NCBI GenBank assembly: GCA_937927975.1
Contig: CALEZT010000051.1
Coordinates: 1 to 20,395, forward strand
Source: an uncultured Phycisphaerales bacterium
Lineage (GTDB): Bacteria; Planctomycetota; Phycisphaerae; Sedimentisphaerales; Anaerobacaceae
Direction: 5' to 3'
DNA: 20,395 bases
How positions within the stretch are numbered: the stretch's first letter is position 1; each line of letters starts with the position of its first letter. This document shows positions 1-7,301 of this stretch, in pieces. A program made the position numbers and the translations under genes. Under the pieces are notes generated by a model, which had not been told where the DNA came from, did no database searches, and saw only the letters and a program-made list of their open reading frames with translations.

Positions 1-1471
1 CCTGGCGGGTCAAGGTCGTCCACATGCCCAGGAAGGGATCGTAGGGATTGATCGATCGCAAGGACCCAACCTTCTGCATGTGGTCGGAACCGCCCGCGAC
101 GACGGCGCCGGCGTCCAGAAGACTCATCAGCGGCTGGAACCATCGCAGGCGATCGTAGCCGAAATGGCCGACGAGCGTTCGCGTGTCAAGATAGAGCCAC
201 GCGGGCTGGACCAGCGGGATCACCTTCAACTCGACCGCCTTCTTCACCGTCTCGGGACTCATGAAATTCGAATGGGTGATGCAGTGCCGCATGTCTCGGA
301 TCGGCATCGTCCGGCTCAGTTCGTCGTAAACGTCGACCAGCGTCTCGACCGCGCCGTCGCCCACCGTATGGGCTGTGAATTGCAGGCCGGACTCGGTGGC
401 CGTGCGGACCATCGCCAGGAGCCGATCCTTCGGAATGAACAGGACCCCGCGGTAGTTCGGATCGTCGATCGCGTAGATCTCGCTGACGCCCCAAGGCCGG
501 CTCATATAGGCGCTGCCGGTGAGCATGCCGCCGTCGAGGAACACCTTGACTCCGATGACGCGGAGCATGGGTCCGCCTTTGCGGAGCGGGTGCTCGGCCA
601 CCCTGCGGATGTTCTGCTGAATCTCCTCGACGGGCCCGATCGTATCCACGTAGTACTGCCCCGCGATTCGAACGGGCAACTCGGCTTTGTCCAGCATCCG
701 CTGGTACAGGTCGAGATTGGCCCGGTTGGCCGAACCGTCGCAAATGCCTGTGATTCCGACCGAACTGTAGTCCCGCAGCAGCGTCAGGAGCCTCTCATAT
801 CGATCCTGCTCGGTCGCCTTGCGACCCGGTTCCTGGCTCTTGATGTACCGGGTGCAACTGCGAAGAATGCCCGTCGGCTCGCCCGTCTGCGAGTCCTTCT
901 CGATGTGTCCGGGGCCGCCGTCGGTGACGCGAAAGTCCCTGTCGATGCCGCTGAGCTTCAAGGCCAGCGTATTGAGGGAGGCGTCGGGCCCTGTCCGAAA
1001 CACACACGGGTTGTTCGGAACTGCTTCATCGAGTTCGGCCCGCGTGGGGTATCGCTGCTCGCGAAGCCTTGTGATGAACACCTGCTGGAGCACGATCCAT
1101 TGGCCGTCCTGCAACTGCGCCGCCCGCATCCTGAAGTAGTCGAGCACGTCCTGCACCGATTCCATATCGGGGATCGGGTGGTCGAACTCGGTCATGGCCG
1201 CCCCACACGCGTGAACGTGCGAATCGATCAGGCCGGGCAGGACCATCTTGCCGTCCAGATCGAGCACTTCCGTATCCTCGGTCCTCAACCGCAGAATGTC
1301 CTCATCCCGGCCCACGGCGACGATCCGATTGCCCTCCACGGCCATCGCCTGGCGGATGGAGAACGCGGGATCGACCGTGACGATCTTCGCGTCATGGATG
1401 ATCAACCGGGGTCCCGCCGCGTGGAGAATCGCCCCCCAGCACAACCCCAAAATCACGACTGCATACTTCAT
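1..1471 (-). CDS. Exported YtcJ-type amidohydrolase, C-terminus cut by window edge
   Basis: The frame reads on the minus strand from ATG at 1471 and runs off the window at position 1, giving about 490 residues. The start is supported by AAGGAG eight bases upstream. Residues 1-19 (MKYAVVILGLCWGAILHAA) form a signal peptide, so the enzyme should act outside the cytoplasm. The amidohydrolase_3 (YtcJ-like) metal site is visible: HVH at 85-87 in LPGLIDSHVHA, His368 in AHTVGDG, His400 in THSNF, and Asp463 in GGSDHM. Such enzymes hydrolyse amide or related C-N bonds with one or two bound metals; the substrate cannot be read from the sequence. Family members are usually about 530-570 residues, so roughly 50-80 are missing. 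It is divergent from the Tat oxidoreductase at 1663. The opposite strand also carries a long open frame here, but that is a shadow. Confidence 0.93.
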   Translation of the reverse strand, partial: MKYAVVILGLCWGAILHAAGPRLIIHDAKIVTVDPAFSIRQAMAVEGNRIVAVGRDEDILRLRTEDTEVLDLDGKMVLPGLIDSHVHACGAAMTEFDHPIPDMESVQDVLDYFRMRAAQLQDGQWIVLQQVFITRLREQRYPTRAELDEAVPNNPCVFRTGPDASLNTLALKLSGIDRDFRVTDGGPGHIEKDSQTGEPTGILRSCTRYIKSQEPGRKATEQDRYERLLTLLRDYSSVGITGICDGSANRANLDLYQRMLDKAELPVRIAGQYYVDTIGPVEEIQQNIRRVAEHPLRKGGPMLRVIGVKVFLDGGMLTGSAYMSRPWGVSEIYAIDDPNYRGVLFIPKDRLLAMVRTATESGLQFTAHTVGDGAVETLVDVYDELSRTMPIRDMRHCITHSNFMSPETVKKAVELKVIPLVQPAWLYLDTRTLVGHFGYDRLRWFQPLMSLLDAGAVVAGGSDHMQKVGSLRSINPYDPFLGMWTTLTRQ

Positions 1472-1497
1472 CGCCGGACTCCTTGACATCGACCGAC

Positions 1498-1526
1498 ACC
1501 ATACCCCCGGTTTCGTGCAATTTCAA
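1498..1526 (-). promoter_or_regulatory. Sigma70-type promoter of the amidohydrolase gene
   Basis: Reading the minus strand, TTGAAA (1526-1521) and TATGGT (1503-1498) are separated by exactly 17 bases. They match the -35 and -10 consensus at 5/6 and 4/6. The -10 box lies about 27 bases before the ATG at 1471. Seen by eye only; no start-site data. Confidence 0.45.
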
Positions 1527-1560
1527 GGGATTCCCCGGCGTCTGATTCTGCAGGTGCGAC

Positions 1561-1589
1561 TTGAATTCGGTTGCCTGGGCGGGTAGGAT
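1561..1589 (+). promoter_or_regulatory. Candidate promoter of the first Tat oxidoreductase gene
   Basis: TTGAAT (1561-1566), a 17-base spacer and TAGGAT (1584-1589) match the sigma70 boxes at 4/6 each. It is about 73 bases upstream of the ATG at 1663 and divergent from the amidohydrolase promoter. A TAGGAT -10 candidate also appears before the macrodomain gene at 16281. Confidence 0.35.
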
Positions 1590-1604
1590 GGTACGGGCTT
1601 GGAT

Positions 1605-1643
1605 GGTGTACGGTACGCACCCTGCCGGCAACCGAAGGAAGGT
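1605..1643 (+). repeat. Diverged copy of a hairpin-forming leader element (copy 1)
   Basis: GGTGTACGGTACGCACC followed by CTGCCG and ending in CCGAAGGAAGGT resembles the stretch at 2987-3024 (GGTGTGTCGTGCACACC, TTGCCG, AAAGGAAGGT). Both have GGTG/CACC arms and both lie just before the ribosome site of an exported-protein gene. It may be a REP-like dispersed element or a shared leader structure. Confidence 0.4.
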
Positions 1644-1662
1644 CTACCGAAAAGGAGGCAGC

Positions 1663-2976
1663 ATGGCACGATCAGACGCATCGGGCACGAGCGAAGGGAC
1701 AACACGGCGCGGTTTCCTGAAGGCTTCCGCCAGTGTGGCTTCTGCCACCACATTGGGCGTCCTGAACGTCGGGGCATACGCCGGCGGAAGCGACGTGATC
1801 CGCGTGGGGATGATCGGCTGCGGCGGGCGCAACAGCGGAGCCGCCGACCAGGCGATGACCGCGGACAAGGGCGTGCGTCTTGTCGCCATGTGCGACATCT
1901 TCATGGATCGGGTCAAAGCGGTCCGCGAGATGCTCAAGAAAGGCAAACCCCAGCAGGTGGTCGCGGACGACGACCATTGCTTCGAAGGCTTCGACGGCTA
2001 CAAGCGCGTAATCGATGCCTCGGACGTGGTCGTCATCGCCAACGCCGCCAAGTTCCACCCGCTCCAGGCTCTGGCTGCGATCAAGGCAAGCAAACACGTC
2101 TTCGTGGAGAAACCTCACGGCATCGATCCGCTGGGCATGAAGGTCATGAAACAGGCGGCCGACCTGGCCCGAGAGAAGGGTTTGTGCCTGGTCTCCGGCC
2201 TGCACAGCCGCTATCACACAGGCTACGCCGAGACAGTTCAGCGAATCCACGATGGCCAGATCGGCGATGTGGTCGCCATTGAAGAAAACTTCCTCCGAGG
2301 TCCCTACGGCGTGATCGACCGCAAGCCGGGCCTGTCCGAGGTGCAGTGGCAGTGCAGCACGCAGTACCATTTCCGCTGGCTCTCGGGCGACGACGTCATC
2401 CAGTCCCTCGTCCACAACCTGGACCGCGCCAGTTGGGTGATGCACAACAAGGTCCCTGTGAAATGTCATGGCCTGGGCGGGCGGTCTTCGATGACCGAGC
2501 CCATCTACGGCGACGTCTTCGACCATCACTCGGTCGTCTACGAATTTGACAACGGCGTGCCGATCTATGCGTTCTGCCGAACCACGACCGGTTGCTACGA
2601 CAAGTACTCCAGCGTCGTGCTGGGCAGCAAGGGCAAGGCGGACATCATGGGCTGTCGGATCTCGGGCGAGACGAACTGGCGGTGGGCCGGCAGGTGCGAT
2701 CCCTACCAGCGGGAGCATGATGTCTTGTTCAAAGCGATCCGCGACGGCAAGCCCGTCAACAACGGCGACTACATGGTCCCCAGCACGATGATCGCCTTGA
2801 TGGGACAGATCTCGTGCTACACGGGCAAGGAAATGACCTGGGAGCAGGTCAATAGCTCGGAGTTCTGCTATGATCCGAGACCCGAAGATTGCTATGATGA
2901 GATGATCCCGCCGGTGCTGCCCGGACCCAACGGCAGCTATCCGGTGCCCCTGCCCGGCCGGACGAGGATGTTGTAG
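1663..2976 (+). CDS. Tat-exported Gfo/Idh/MocA family oxidoreductase
   Basis: The 437-residue protein starts at ATG 1663, chosen because AAAGGAGG lies just upstream and the twin-arginine signal follows directly. An upstream in-frame start at 1561 would add 34 unlikely residues. The Tat motif TRRGFLKA (14-21) precedes a hydrophobic stretch ending near AYAG (38-41). The Rossmann NAD(P)-binding loop is IGCGGR (51-56), and the family EKP motif is at 149-151 (VEKPHG). The C-terminal half should be the substrate-binding fold. Members oxidise or reduce sugars, inositols and similar polyols with NAD(P)H, often with a tightly held cofactor when exported. The substrate is unknown. It is followed after 81 bases by the SUMF1-fold gene, probably in one operon. 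It shares fold and targeting with the gene at 7302 but differs clearly in sequence. Confidence 0.95.
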   Translation: MARSDASGTSEGTTRRGFLKASASVASATTLGVLNVGAYAGGSDVIRVGMIGCGGRNSGAADQAMTADKGVRLVAMCDIFMDRVKAVREMLKKGKPQQVVADDDHCFEGFDGYKRVIDASDVVVIANAAKFHPLQALAAIKASKHVFVEKPHGIDPLGMKVMKQAADLAREKGLCLVSGLHSRYHTGYAETVQRIHDGQIGDVVAIEENFLRGPYGVIDRKPGLSEVQWQCSTQYHFRWLSGDDVIQSLVHNLDRASWVMHNKVPVKCHGLGGRSSMTEPIYGDVFDHHSVVYEFDNGVPIYAFCRTTTGCYDKYSSVVLGSKGKADIMGCRISGETNWRWAGRCDPYQREHDVLFKAIRDGKPVNNGDYMVPSTMIALMGQISCYTGKEMTWEQVNSSEFCYDPRPEDCYDEMIPPVLPGPNGSYPVPLPGRTRML

Positions 2977-2985
2977 AAACAGGTA

Positions 2986-3038
2986 GGGTGTGTCGTGCAC
3001 ACCCTTGCCGAAAGAAAGGAAGGTGTGCATGGCACACC
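2986..3038 (+). repeat. Pair of short palindromic hairpins between oxidoreductase and SUMF1-fold gene
   Basis: The first hairpin has 7-bp arms GGGTGTG (2986-2992) and CACACCC (2998-3004) with a 5-base loop. The second has arms GGTGTGC (3022-3028) and GCACACC (3032-3038) around ATG. The two share the GGTGTG/CACACC core, as in REP-type elements. There is no T-run, so a factor-independent terminator is unlikely; an mRNA-stabilising or processing role is possible. Confidence 0.6.
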
Positions 3039-3057
3039 CTGCGAAGGAGATGAAGAA

Positions 3058-4035
3058 GTGAGTAGAAACACCCTGTTGGCATGCGTCACCTTGTTGGTCT
3101 TTTGCGTCGGCATGATCGCGGTCGGGATCGCGACGGCCGCCGAGCCTGCGAAGAAGTTTACCGAGACCATTACCGCCAAGGACGGTTCCAAGCTCTCGCT
3201 GGACATGGTCATGATCCCCGGCGGCACGTTCACCATGGGAAGCCCCGCGAGCGAGCCCGACCGCGCCGAGCACGAAGGGCCCCAGCGACAGGTTCAGGTG
3301 AAACCCTTCTATCTCTGCACGACCGAGACCACGCTCGAACTGTTCCTGGCCTACTACCAGGAGACCGGCAGCGCAAAGAAGGATTTCGTCGAGAGCGAGG
3401 CCGCCAAGAAGGAGCAGGAGGCCCAGGCCAGCGTCAACGCCATCACCGGCCCGACCCCCGTCTACGGCGACATGACCATGGGCTACAGCAAGAAGCACCC
3501 GGCCATGGGCGGCACCTGGCACAACGCGATGACGTTCTGCCGCTGGCTCAGCCAGAAGACGGGCAAGAACTACCGTCTGCCGACGGAGGCCGAATGGGAG
3601 TACGCCGCGAGGGCCGGCTCGACAAGCCTGTTTGGCGTGGCCGACAATGAAGAGGTCCTCAAGGACTACGCTTGGTTCGACGCCAACGGCGACATGGAAC
3701 CGCACGCGGTGGGCCAGAAAAAGCCCAATGCCTGGGGACTCCACGACATGAACGGCAACGTCCGCGAGTGGGTCCAGGACTTCTACAGCCCGACCGCCTA
3801 CACGCTGGACGCCAAGGCCAACCCGGCCGGCCCGGCCGACGGCAAAGTACATGTCGCTCGCGGCGGTTTCTACGACAGCCCCGCCGCCGAGCTACGACCT
3901 GCGGCCCGCGCCTTCGAGGAAGACTGGTGGCGGATGAACGACCCGCAGATCCCCAAGAGCAAGTGGTGGCTGCCCCAGATTGACTCCATCGGTTTCCGCG
4001 TCGCCTGCGACATCCCGGCGCAAGAGAAGAAGTGA
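3058..4035 (+). CDS. Secreted SUMF1/FGE-fold protein without the catalytic cysteine pair
   Basis: The 325-residue protein starts at GTG 3058, with AAGGAG (3044-3049) eight bases upstream. An upstream ATG at 2995 would read through the hairpins. Residues 1-28 form a signal peptide ending ATAA. The formylglycine-generating-enzyme-like fold runs from about 50 to 320: VMIPGGTFTMGS near 51-62, then RLPTEAEWEYAARAG, WGLHDMNGNVREW, VARGGFYDS and a final GFRVAC. In true FGE the copper-binding cysteines lie just after the RGGS segment; here that stretch (RGGFYDSPAAELRPAARA) has none. It is therefore unlikely to be a sulfatase-activating oxidase. Many planctomycete SUMF1 proteins are thought to be binding or scaffold modules. 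About 40 extra residues, rich in Glu, Lys and Ala, follow LAYYQETGS. Confidence 0.9.
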   Translation: MSRNTLLACVTLLVFCVGMIAVGIATAAEPAKKFTETITAKDGSKLSLDMVMIPGGTFTMGSPASEPDRAEHEGPQRQVQVKPFYLCTTETTLELFLAYYQETGSAKKDFVESEAAKKEQEAQASVNAITGPTPVYGDMTMGYSKKHPAMGGTWHNAMTFCRWLSQKTGKNYRLPTEAEWEYAARAGSTSLFGVADNEEVLKDYAWFDANGDMEPHAVGQKKPNAWGLHDMNGNVREWVQDFYSPTAYTLDAKANPAGPADGKVHVARGGFYDSPAAELRPAARAFEEDWWRMNDPQIPKSKWWLPQIDSIGFRVACDIPAQEKK

Positions 4036-4098
4036 GTCATACGACAATCGGCGAACGGATGATTCGATTGCCGGTTGAACGCAGAGTGAGAATCGGGT

Positions 4099-4131
4099 GG
4101 CCGCGGCAACATACGAACGATTGCCGCGGCC
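4099..4131 (+). terminator. Strong hairpin after the SUMF1-fold gene
   Basis: Perfect 11-bp arms GGCCGCGGCAA (4099-4109) and TTGCCGCGGCC (4121-4131) enclose an 11-base loop and are followed by CCTCTTCAT. The stem is terminator-grade but the T-run is poor. It may be a weak terminator or a leader hairpin of the next gene, and it argues against starting that gene at 4097. Confidence 0.5.
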
Positions 4132-4159
4132 CCTCTTCATATGGGCTGGAGAATATGGC

Positions 4160-5104
4160 ATGAACGTGCGATGCACCCTGATCCGGTTTTCGATCATGAC
4201 CTTCGTCCTGGGTACGACCGGCTCTGCATGGGGCTCCGAGCTCAGCAGCATGCCGGCCTTCAGAGCGAGCGACAAGGGCCAGTACACCTTCGACACAGGC
4301 GTCCTGCGAGGGGTCCTTCGCCAGAATGGAACGTCGCGAGCCCTGTCTTCAGTTGTGCATATCCCCTCGGGAATGAGGCTGGACGGCAGCGTCGGCATCG
4401 CAGGCCATTATCGCGTCTTCACAGCCAACAGACGCTACGGAACCGCCGCATGGGACTGGCCCAGCACAGCGGAACTGCTGCCCGACGGGAGCGTTCGTAC
4501 CACCTGGCCCGCAACCCAGGATCGGCCCTTCGAGATGACTGCCCTGTACCGCTGGGCGGACCCGCAGACGCTCGATGTTGAGACTACGGTCACTGCCCGG
4601 GAGAACCTCACTGGCTTCGAGTCGTTCTTCGCGTCGTATTTCGACAAGGCGTTCCCTTCGCCCTACGTCCTGGCCGATCCCGAGGGCCCCACGACAAACC
4701 GGTCCTTCCTGCTGGGCGAGAAGAGCCAGGGGGACTGGCTCATGTTCACCTTCCGCAAAGACCCGCGCAACGGTCTCTCGCTGGACGGCCGGTGGCTGCT
4801 CGAACCTCACCCGGTGAACTGGACGATCCTGCCCCGCCTGGATGAGCCGTTGTGCCTGCGCCGCGGGGAAGGCCACAAACTGACGGTCGTCATGATGACG
4901 CCGCGACAGGACTGTTTCGCAGTCGCCATGCCGCACGAGGGGGAGTCGCACTATTCTCTCTACCTGTCGCTCTTCGGCCGCGATTTCAAGGCCGGCGAAT
5001 CCGCCCAGGCTCGCACGCGGCTCATCGTCGCCGAGGATCTCTCCGACAGCGAGATAAATCGCCTGTACAGACAGTACATGACACAGCTTGGGCGCGCCAA
5101 ATAG
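4160..5104 (+). CDS. Secreted protein of unknown function, beta-rich
   Basis: I do not recognise this 314-residue protein. ATG 4160 is preferred: GGAG (4148-4151) lies eight bases upstream and a signal peptide follows (hydrophobic segment, then GSAWGSE). The alternative GTG at 4097 would begin inside a hairpin. The mature part is rich in beta-forming and aromatic residues (HYRVFTANRRYGTAAWDWPS, MTALYRWADPQTLDVETTV). This alternation suggests a carbohydrate-binding or galactose-mutarotase-like sandwich, but that is inference. No catalytic motif stands out. It follows the SUMF1-fold gene and converges with the metallo-beta-lactamase-fold gene with only 21 bases between stop codons. A periplasmic role in the same carbohydrate-related cluster is plausible. 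Confidence 0.85.
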   Translation: MNVRCTLIRFSIMTFVLGTTGSAWGSELSSMPAFRASDKGQYTFDTGVLRGVLRQNGTSRALSSVVHIPSGMRLDGSVGIAGHYRVFTANRRYGTAAWDWPSTAELLPDGSVRTTWPATQDRPFEMTALYRWADPQTLDVETTVTARENLTGFESFFASYFDKAFPSPYVLADPEGPTTNRSFLLGEKSQGDWLMFTFRKDPRNGLSLDGRWLLEPHPVNWTILPRLDEPLCLRRGEGHKLTVVMMTPRQDCFAVAMPHEGESHYSLYLSLFGRDFKAGESAQARTRLIVAEDLSDSEINRLYRQYMTQLGRAK

Positions 5105-5125
5105 CGAGGCTCCCCACCCGAACGA

Positions 5126-7078
5126 TCAGGGCTCGACGGACAAAATCAGGTCGAACCACTGGCCGTAGCGTCTTCCGTCGCGAGTCACGTCGAACGCAAC
5201 ACTGTATATGCCCGGTTTCACATCGGATGCGGCGGTCAGCCGCAAGGGAAAGAGCCTGCTGGCTTGCGAATCGAGGGTTCCATCAAGAGTCGCAGGCTCT
5301 GCGCTGATTCCCTTGGGGGTGAATGGAATGATGATATGGCTCTGCGTCCGCGGCAGGAAGTTGCGGACGTGCAGTGACACGTCCACGCTCTGACCGGCCT
5401 TGACGAAGATCCGATACGGCTCGGCCCGCAGCCAGTACGGGTCGAACATATACCGGTAGTCCTCCTCGGCGCTGAAGCCTTGATAGACGTCGCGGATCTC
5501 GCGGGCCCACGCTGCGAATCGCTCGATCATCTGGGCCGGACGATCGATCACCCAGGAGTGCCCGCCGACAATCAGATCGGGCTGCAAACGACGGAGAAGG
5601 TCGGCCCCAACGATGTATCCTTCCTCGAAGATCGCGCTATTGCGAGCGACGACCGCCTCGTGACCGGTCTGCGTCGGGTCGGCTGAGTTGCCGAAGAGAT
5701 TGTCGCCGGTGAAGGCGACGAGCTTGCCGTCGATCCCGCCGTGGATGCAGCAGCCGAACTCGGTCTGGCCGGGCATCCAGTCCACCGTGAAGGTATACCC
5801 TTCCCACTCGAACGTCTCGCCTCGCTCGAACTTGCGGTCGATGCGCAGTGCATCAAAGCCGTCTCCATAGGCCGGGATCATCGCGGCGTAGTCGTATCGC
5901 TCCGGATGCTCGCAGGGGCCCGCGACATCCTTGCCCGTCCAGACCTGCGTCCCCCACTTCTCCCGCAGATAAGGGACATCGAGGAAATGGTCGCCGTGCA
6001 TGTGGGTGATCAGGACCGCATCGATCGCCTTGAGGCCCAGTTGCTCCTGCATCGCCTTGAGAGAAGACTCCAGGAGGTCGCGGCCGACCAGGCCGCAATC
6101 GAAGACCAAGGCCCGCCCACCGTCGGCGATGAGGATCGCGAAATTCGGCCAGAAATCCCGGCGTTTGAACTTGTACAGGTGGTCCGTGACCCGCCAAACA
6201 TGCGGAATGGCCGTCGGCTTCGAGACCGTGTCCTGGTCCGCCCCGTCAAATGCACTGATCGCGTAACCCCGCACGTACAGCTTCGCGAGCGCGCGAAGCT
6301 TCCGCTGGTATTCCTGCAACTGAATCCCCGGCCGCTCGATCGCCGGCCCGTGCGACGGCAGCAGAATCGCGGGCTCGTAGCTCTGGAGCATGCTCGCGGA
6401 GTCGATCAGTTCGTACAGTCCTTTGGCGAATCCGTAATCCCATTCGGTGTCGAACCACGTGTGCATGCGCGCCCCGTCGAGCATGACGTCGCCGCTGAAC
6501 GCCAGCCACCGACCGTCCTGCTTGAGAAGATAGGACATGCCGCCGGGACTGTTGCCCTTCGTATCGAGACATCGCAACTCGCGGCCTCGCCACGCGAACA
6601 CATCCAGGTCTCTGAAGGTTCGATCCAGGCGAATGGGTTCGATTGGCGGACGGACATAGCTGGCGCCGTACACCGTGTGGGCGTCGCCCAGCGAGGGTTT
6701 GGCTTTGCGGAACCGCATCGGGTCCTCGAACAAGGCCCGCTCCGCCTCCGGCCCACCGATCTTCGCCTTCCAGGAGGCCAGTTTCGCGATTCCCTGGCAC
6801 TGTTCCCGGTGGTGGTGCGTGAAGAGCGTCCACTCGACCCGTCGGACGCCGATCTCGCCGAGATGATCGAGCACGCCGCCGTCGCCCAAGTCGATCAGAA
6901 TCGCCGCATCGCCTTCCCGAAGCACGTAGGTGTTGCACGTGTCGGTCCAGACGAACAAGTCCCGCTCCGAACCGACCGGCTGAAGTCTCGCGGGCTCACA
7001 CCAACCTATGCCGCAGAACCCTAGAATCCCAAAGGCGATAGCAACAGTCCAACGGAATGAATGGCCGGTTTCAAGCAT
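5126..7078 (-). CDS. Exported tandem metallo-beta-lactamase-fold hydrolase, first site degenerate
   Basis: The 650-residue protein starts with a signal-like segment (residues 10-27, TVAIAFGILGFCGIGWC). Two metallo-beta-lactamase domains follow. Domain 1 (about 38-270) has H88-x-H90-x-E92-Q93 where the family has HxHxDH, and N176 in GNSPGG where His is usual; Asp197 and the late SHG are kept. Domain 2 (about 295-530) has a complete set: His359, His361, Asp363 and His364 in THMHGDH, His446, Asp459 in FTGDN and His507 in GGHSW. A C-terminal beta-sandwich-like region (about 545-650) may be an accessory domain. The family hydrolyses thioesters, lactones, phosphodiesters and other bonds with two metals. 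Domain 2 is probably the active one and domain 1 structural or single-metal. The start lacks a strong Shine-Dalgarno (only GTAGGAT), so it is less certain. Confidence 0.92.
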   Translation of the reverse strand: MLETGHSFRWTVAIAFGILGFCGIGWCEPARLQPVGSERDLFVWTDTCNTYVLREGDAAILIDLGDGGVLDHLGEIGVRRVEWTLFTHHHREQCQGIAKLASWKAKIGGPEAERALFEDPMRFRKAKPSLGDAHTVYGASYVRPPIEPIRLDRTFRDLDVFAWRGRELRCLDTKGNSPGGMSYLLKQDGRWLAFSGDVMLDGARMHTWFDTEWDYGFAKGLYELIDSASMLQSYEPAILLPSHGPAIERPGIQLQEYQRKLRALAKLYVRGYAISAFDGADQDTVSKPTAIPHVWRVTDHLYKFKRRDFWPNFAILIADGGRALVFDCGLVGRDLLESSLKAMQEQLGLKAIDAVLITHMHGDHFLDVPYLREKWGTQVWTGKDVAGPCEHPERYDYAAMIPAYGDGFDALRIDRKFERGETFEWEGYTFTVDWMPGQTEFGCCIHGGIDGKLVAFTGDNLFGNSADPTQTGHEAVVARNSAIFEEGYIVGADLLRRLQPDLIVGGHSWVIDRPAQMIERFAAWAREIRDVYQGFSAEEDYRYMFDPYWLRAEPYRIFVKAGQSVDVSLHVRNFLPRTQSHIIIPFTPKGISAEPATLDGTLDSQASRLFPLRLTAASDVKPGIYSVAFDVTRDGRRYGQWFDLILSVEP

Positions 7079-7172
7079 GGCTGCATCCTACCCGATATAC
7101 GCTCTCCTGTCCATGATCCGCCCGACAGGTGAAATAAACCCGCGGTCGGGCACGTCCTTCTTGAGAAAGTCC

Positions 7173-7200
7173 TTGTTTCGCATGGGTTTGCGACGATAAT
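7173..7200 (+). promoter_or_regulatory. Weak candidate promoter of the second Tat oxidoreductase gene
   Basis: GATAAT (7195-7200) is a good -10 box (5/6). TTGTTT sixteen bases upstream is a poor -35 (3/6). It lies about 100 bases before the ATG at 7302 in a 223-base divergent intergenic region that must also drive the minus-strand gene. Confidence 0.25.
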
Positions 7201-7301
7201 GGACCGTGGAACCCGTGCGATCCGCCGGGACCAGGAGCCGATGGTAACTCGATATCAGACACAGCATCCGGAACAACCATCACAATAGGAGACAATCCCC
7301 C

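Noticed and set aside
80..1486. 468-codon plus-strand open frame
   Set aside because: The minus strand encodes a convincing amidohydrolase with signal peptide, ribosome site and metal ligands over the same bases.
1672..3852. 726-codon open frame on the minus strand opposite the oxidoreductase and SUMF1-fold genes
   Set aside because: It is antisense to two well-supported genes across their intergenic region, has no ribosome site or family motif, and arises from the high third-position GC.
5741..7024. 427-codon plus-strand open frame
   Set aside because: Shadow of the tandem metallo-beta-lactamase-fold gene, without motif or start signal.
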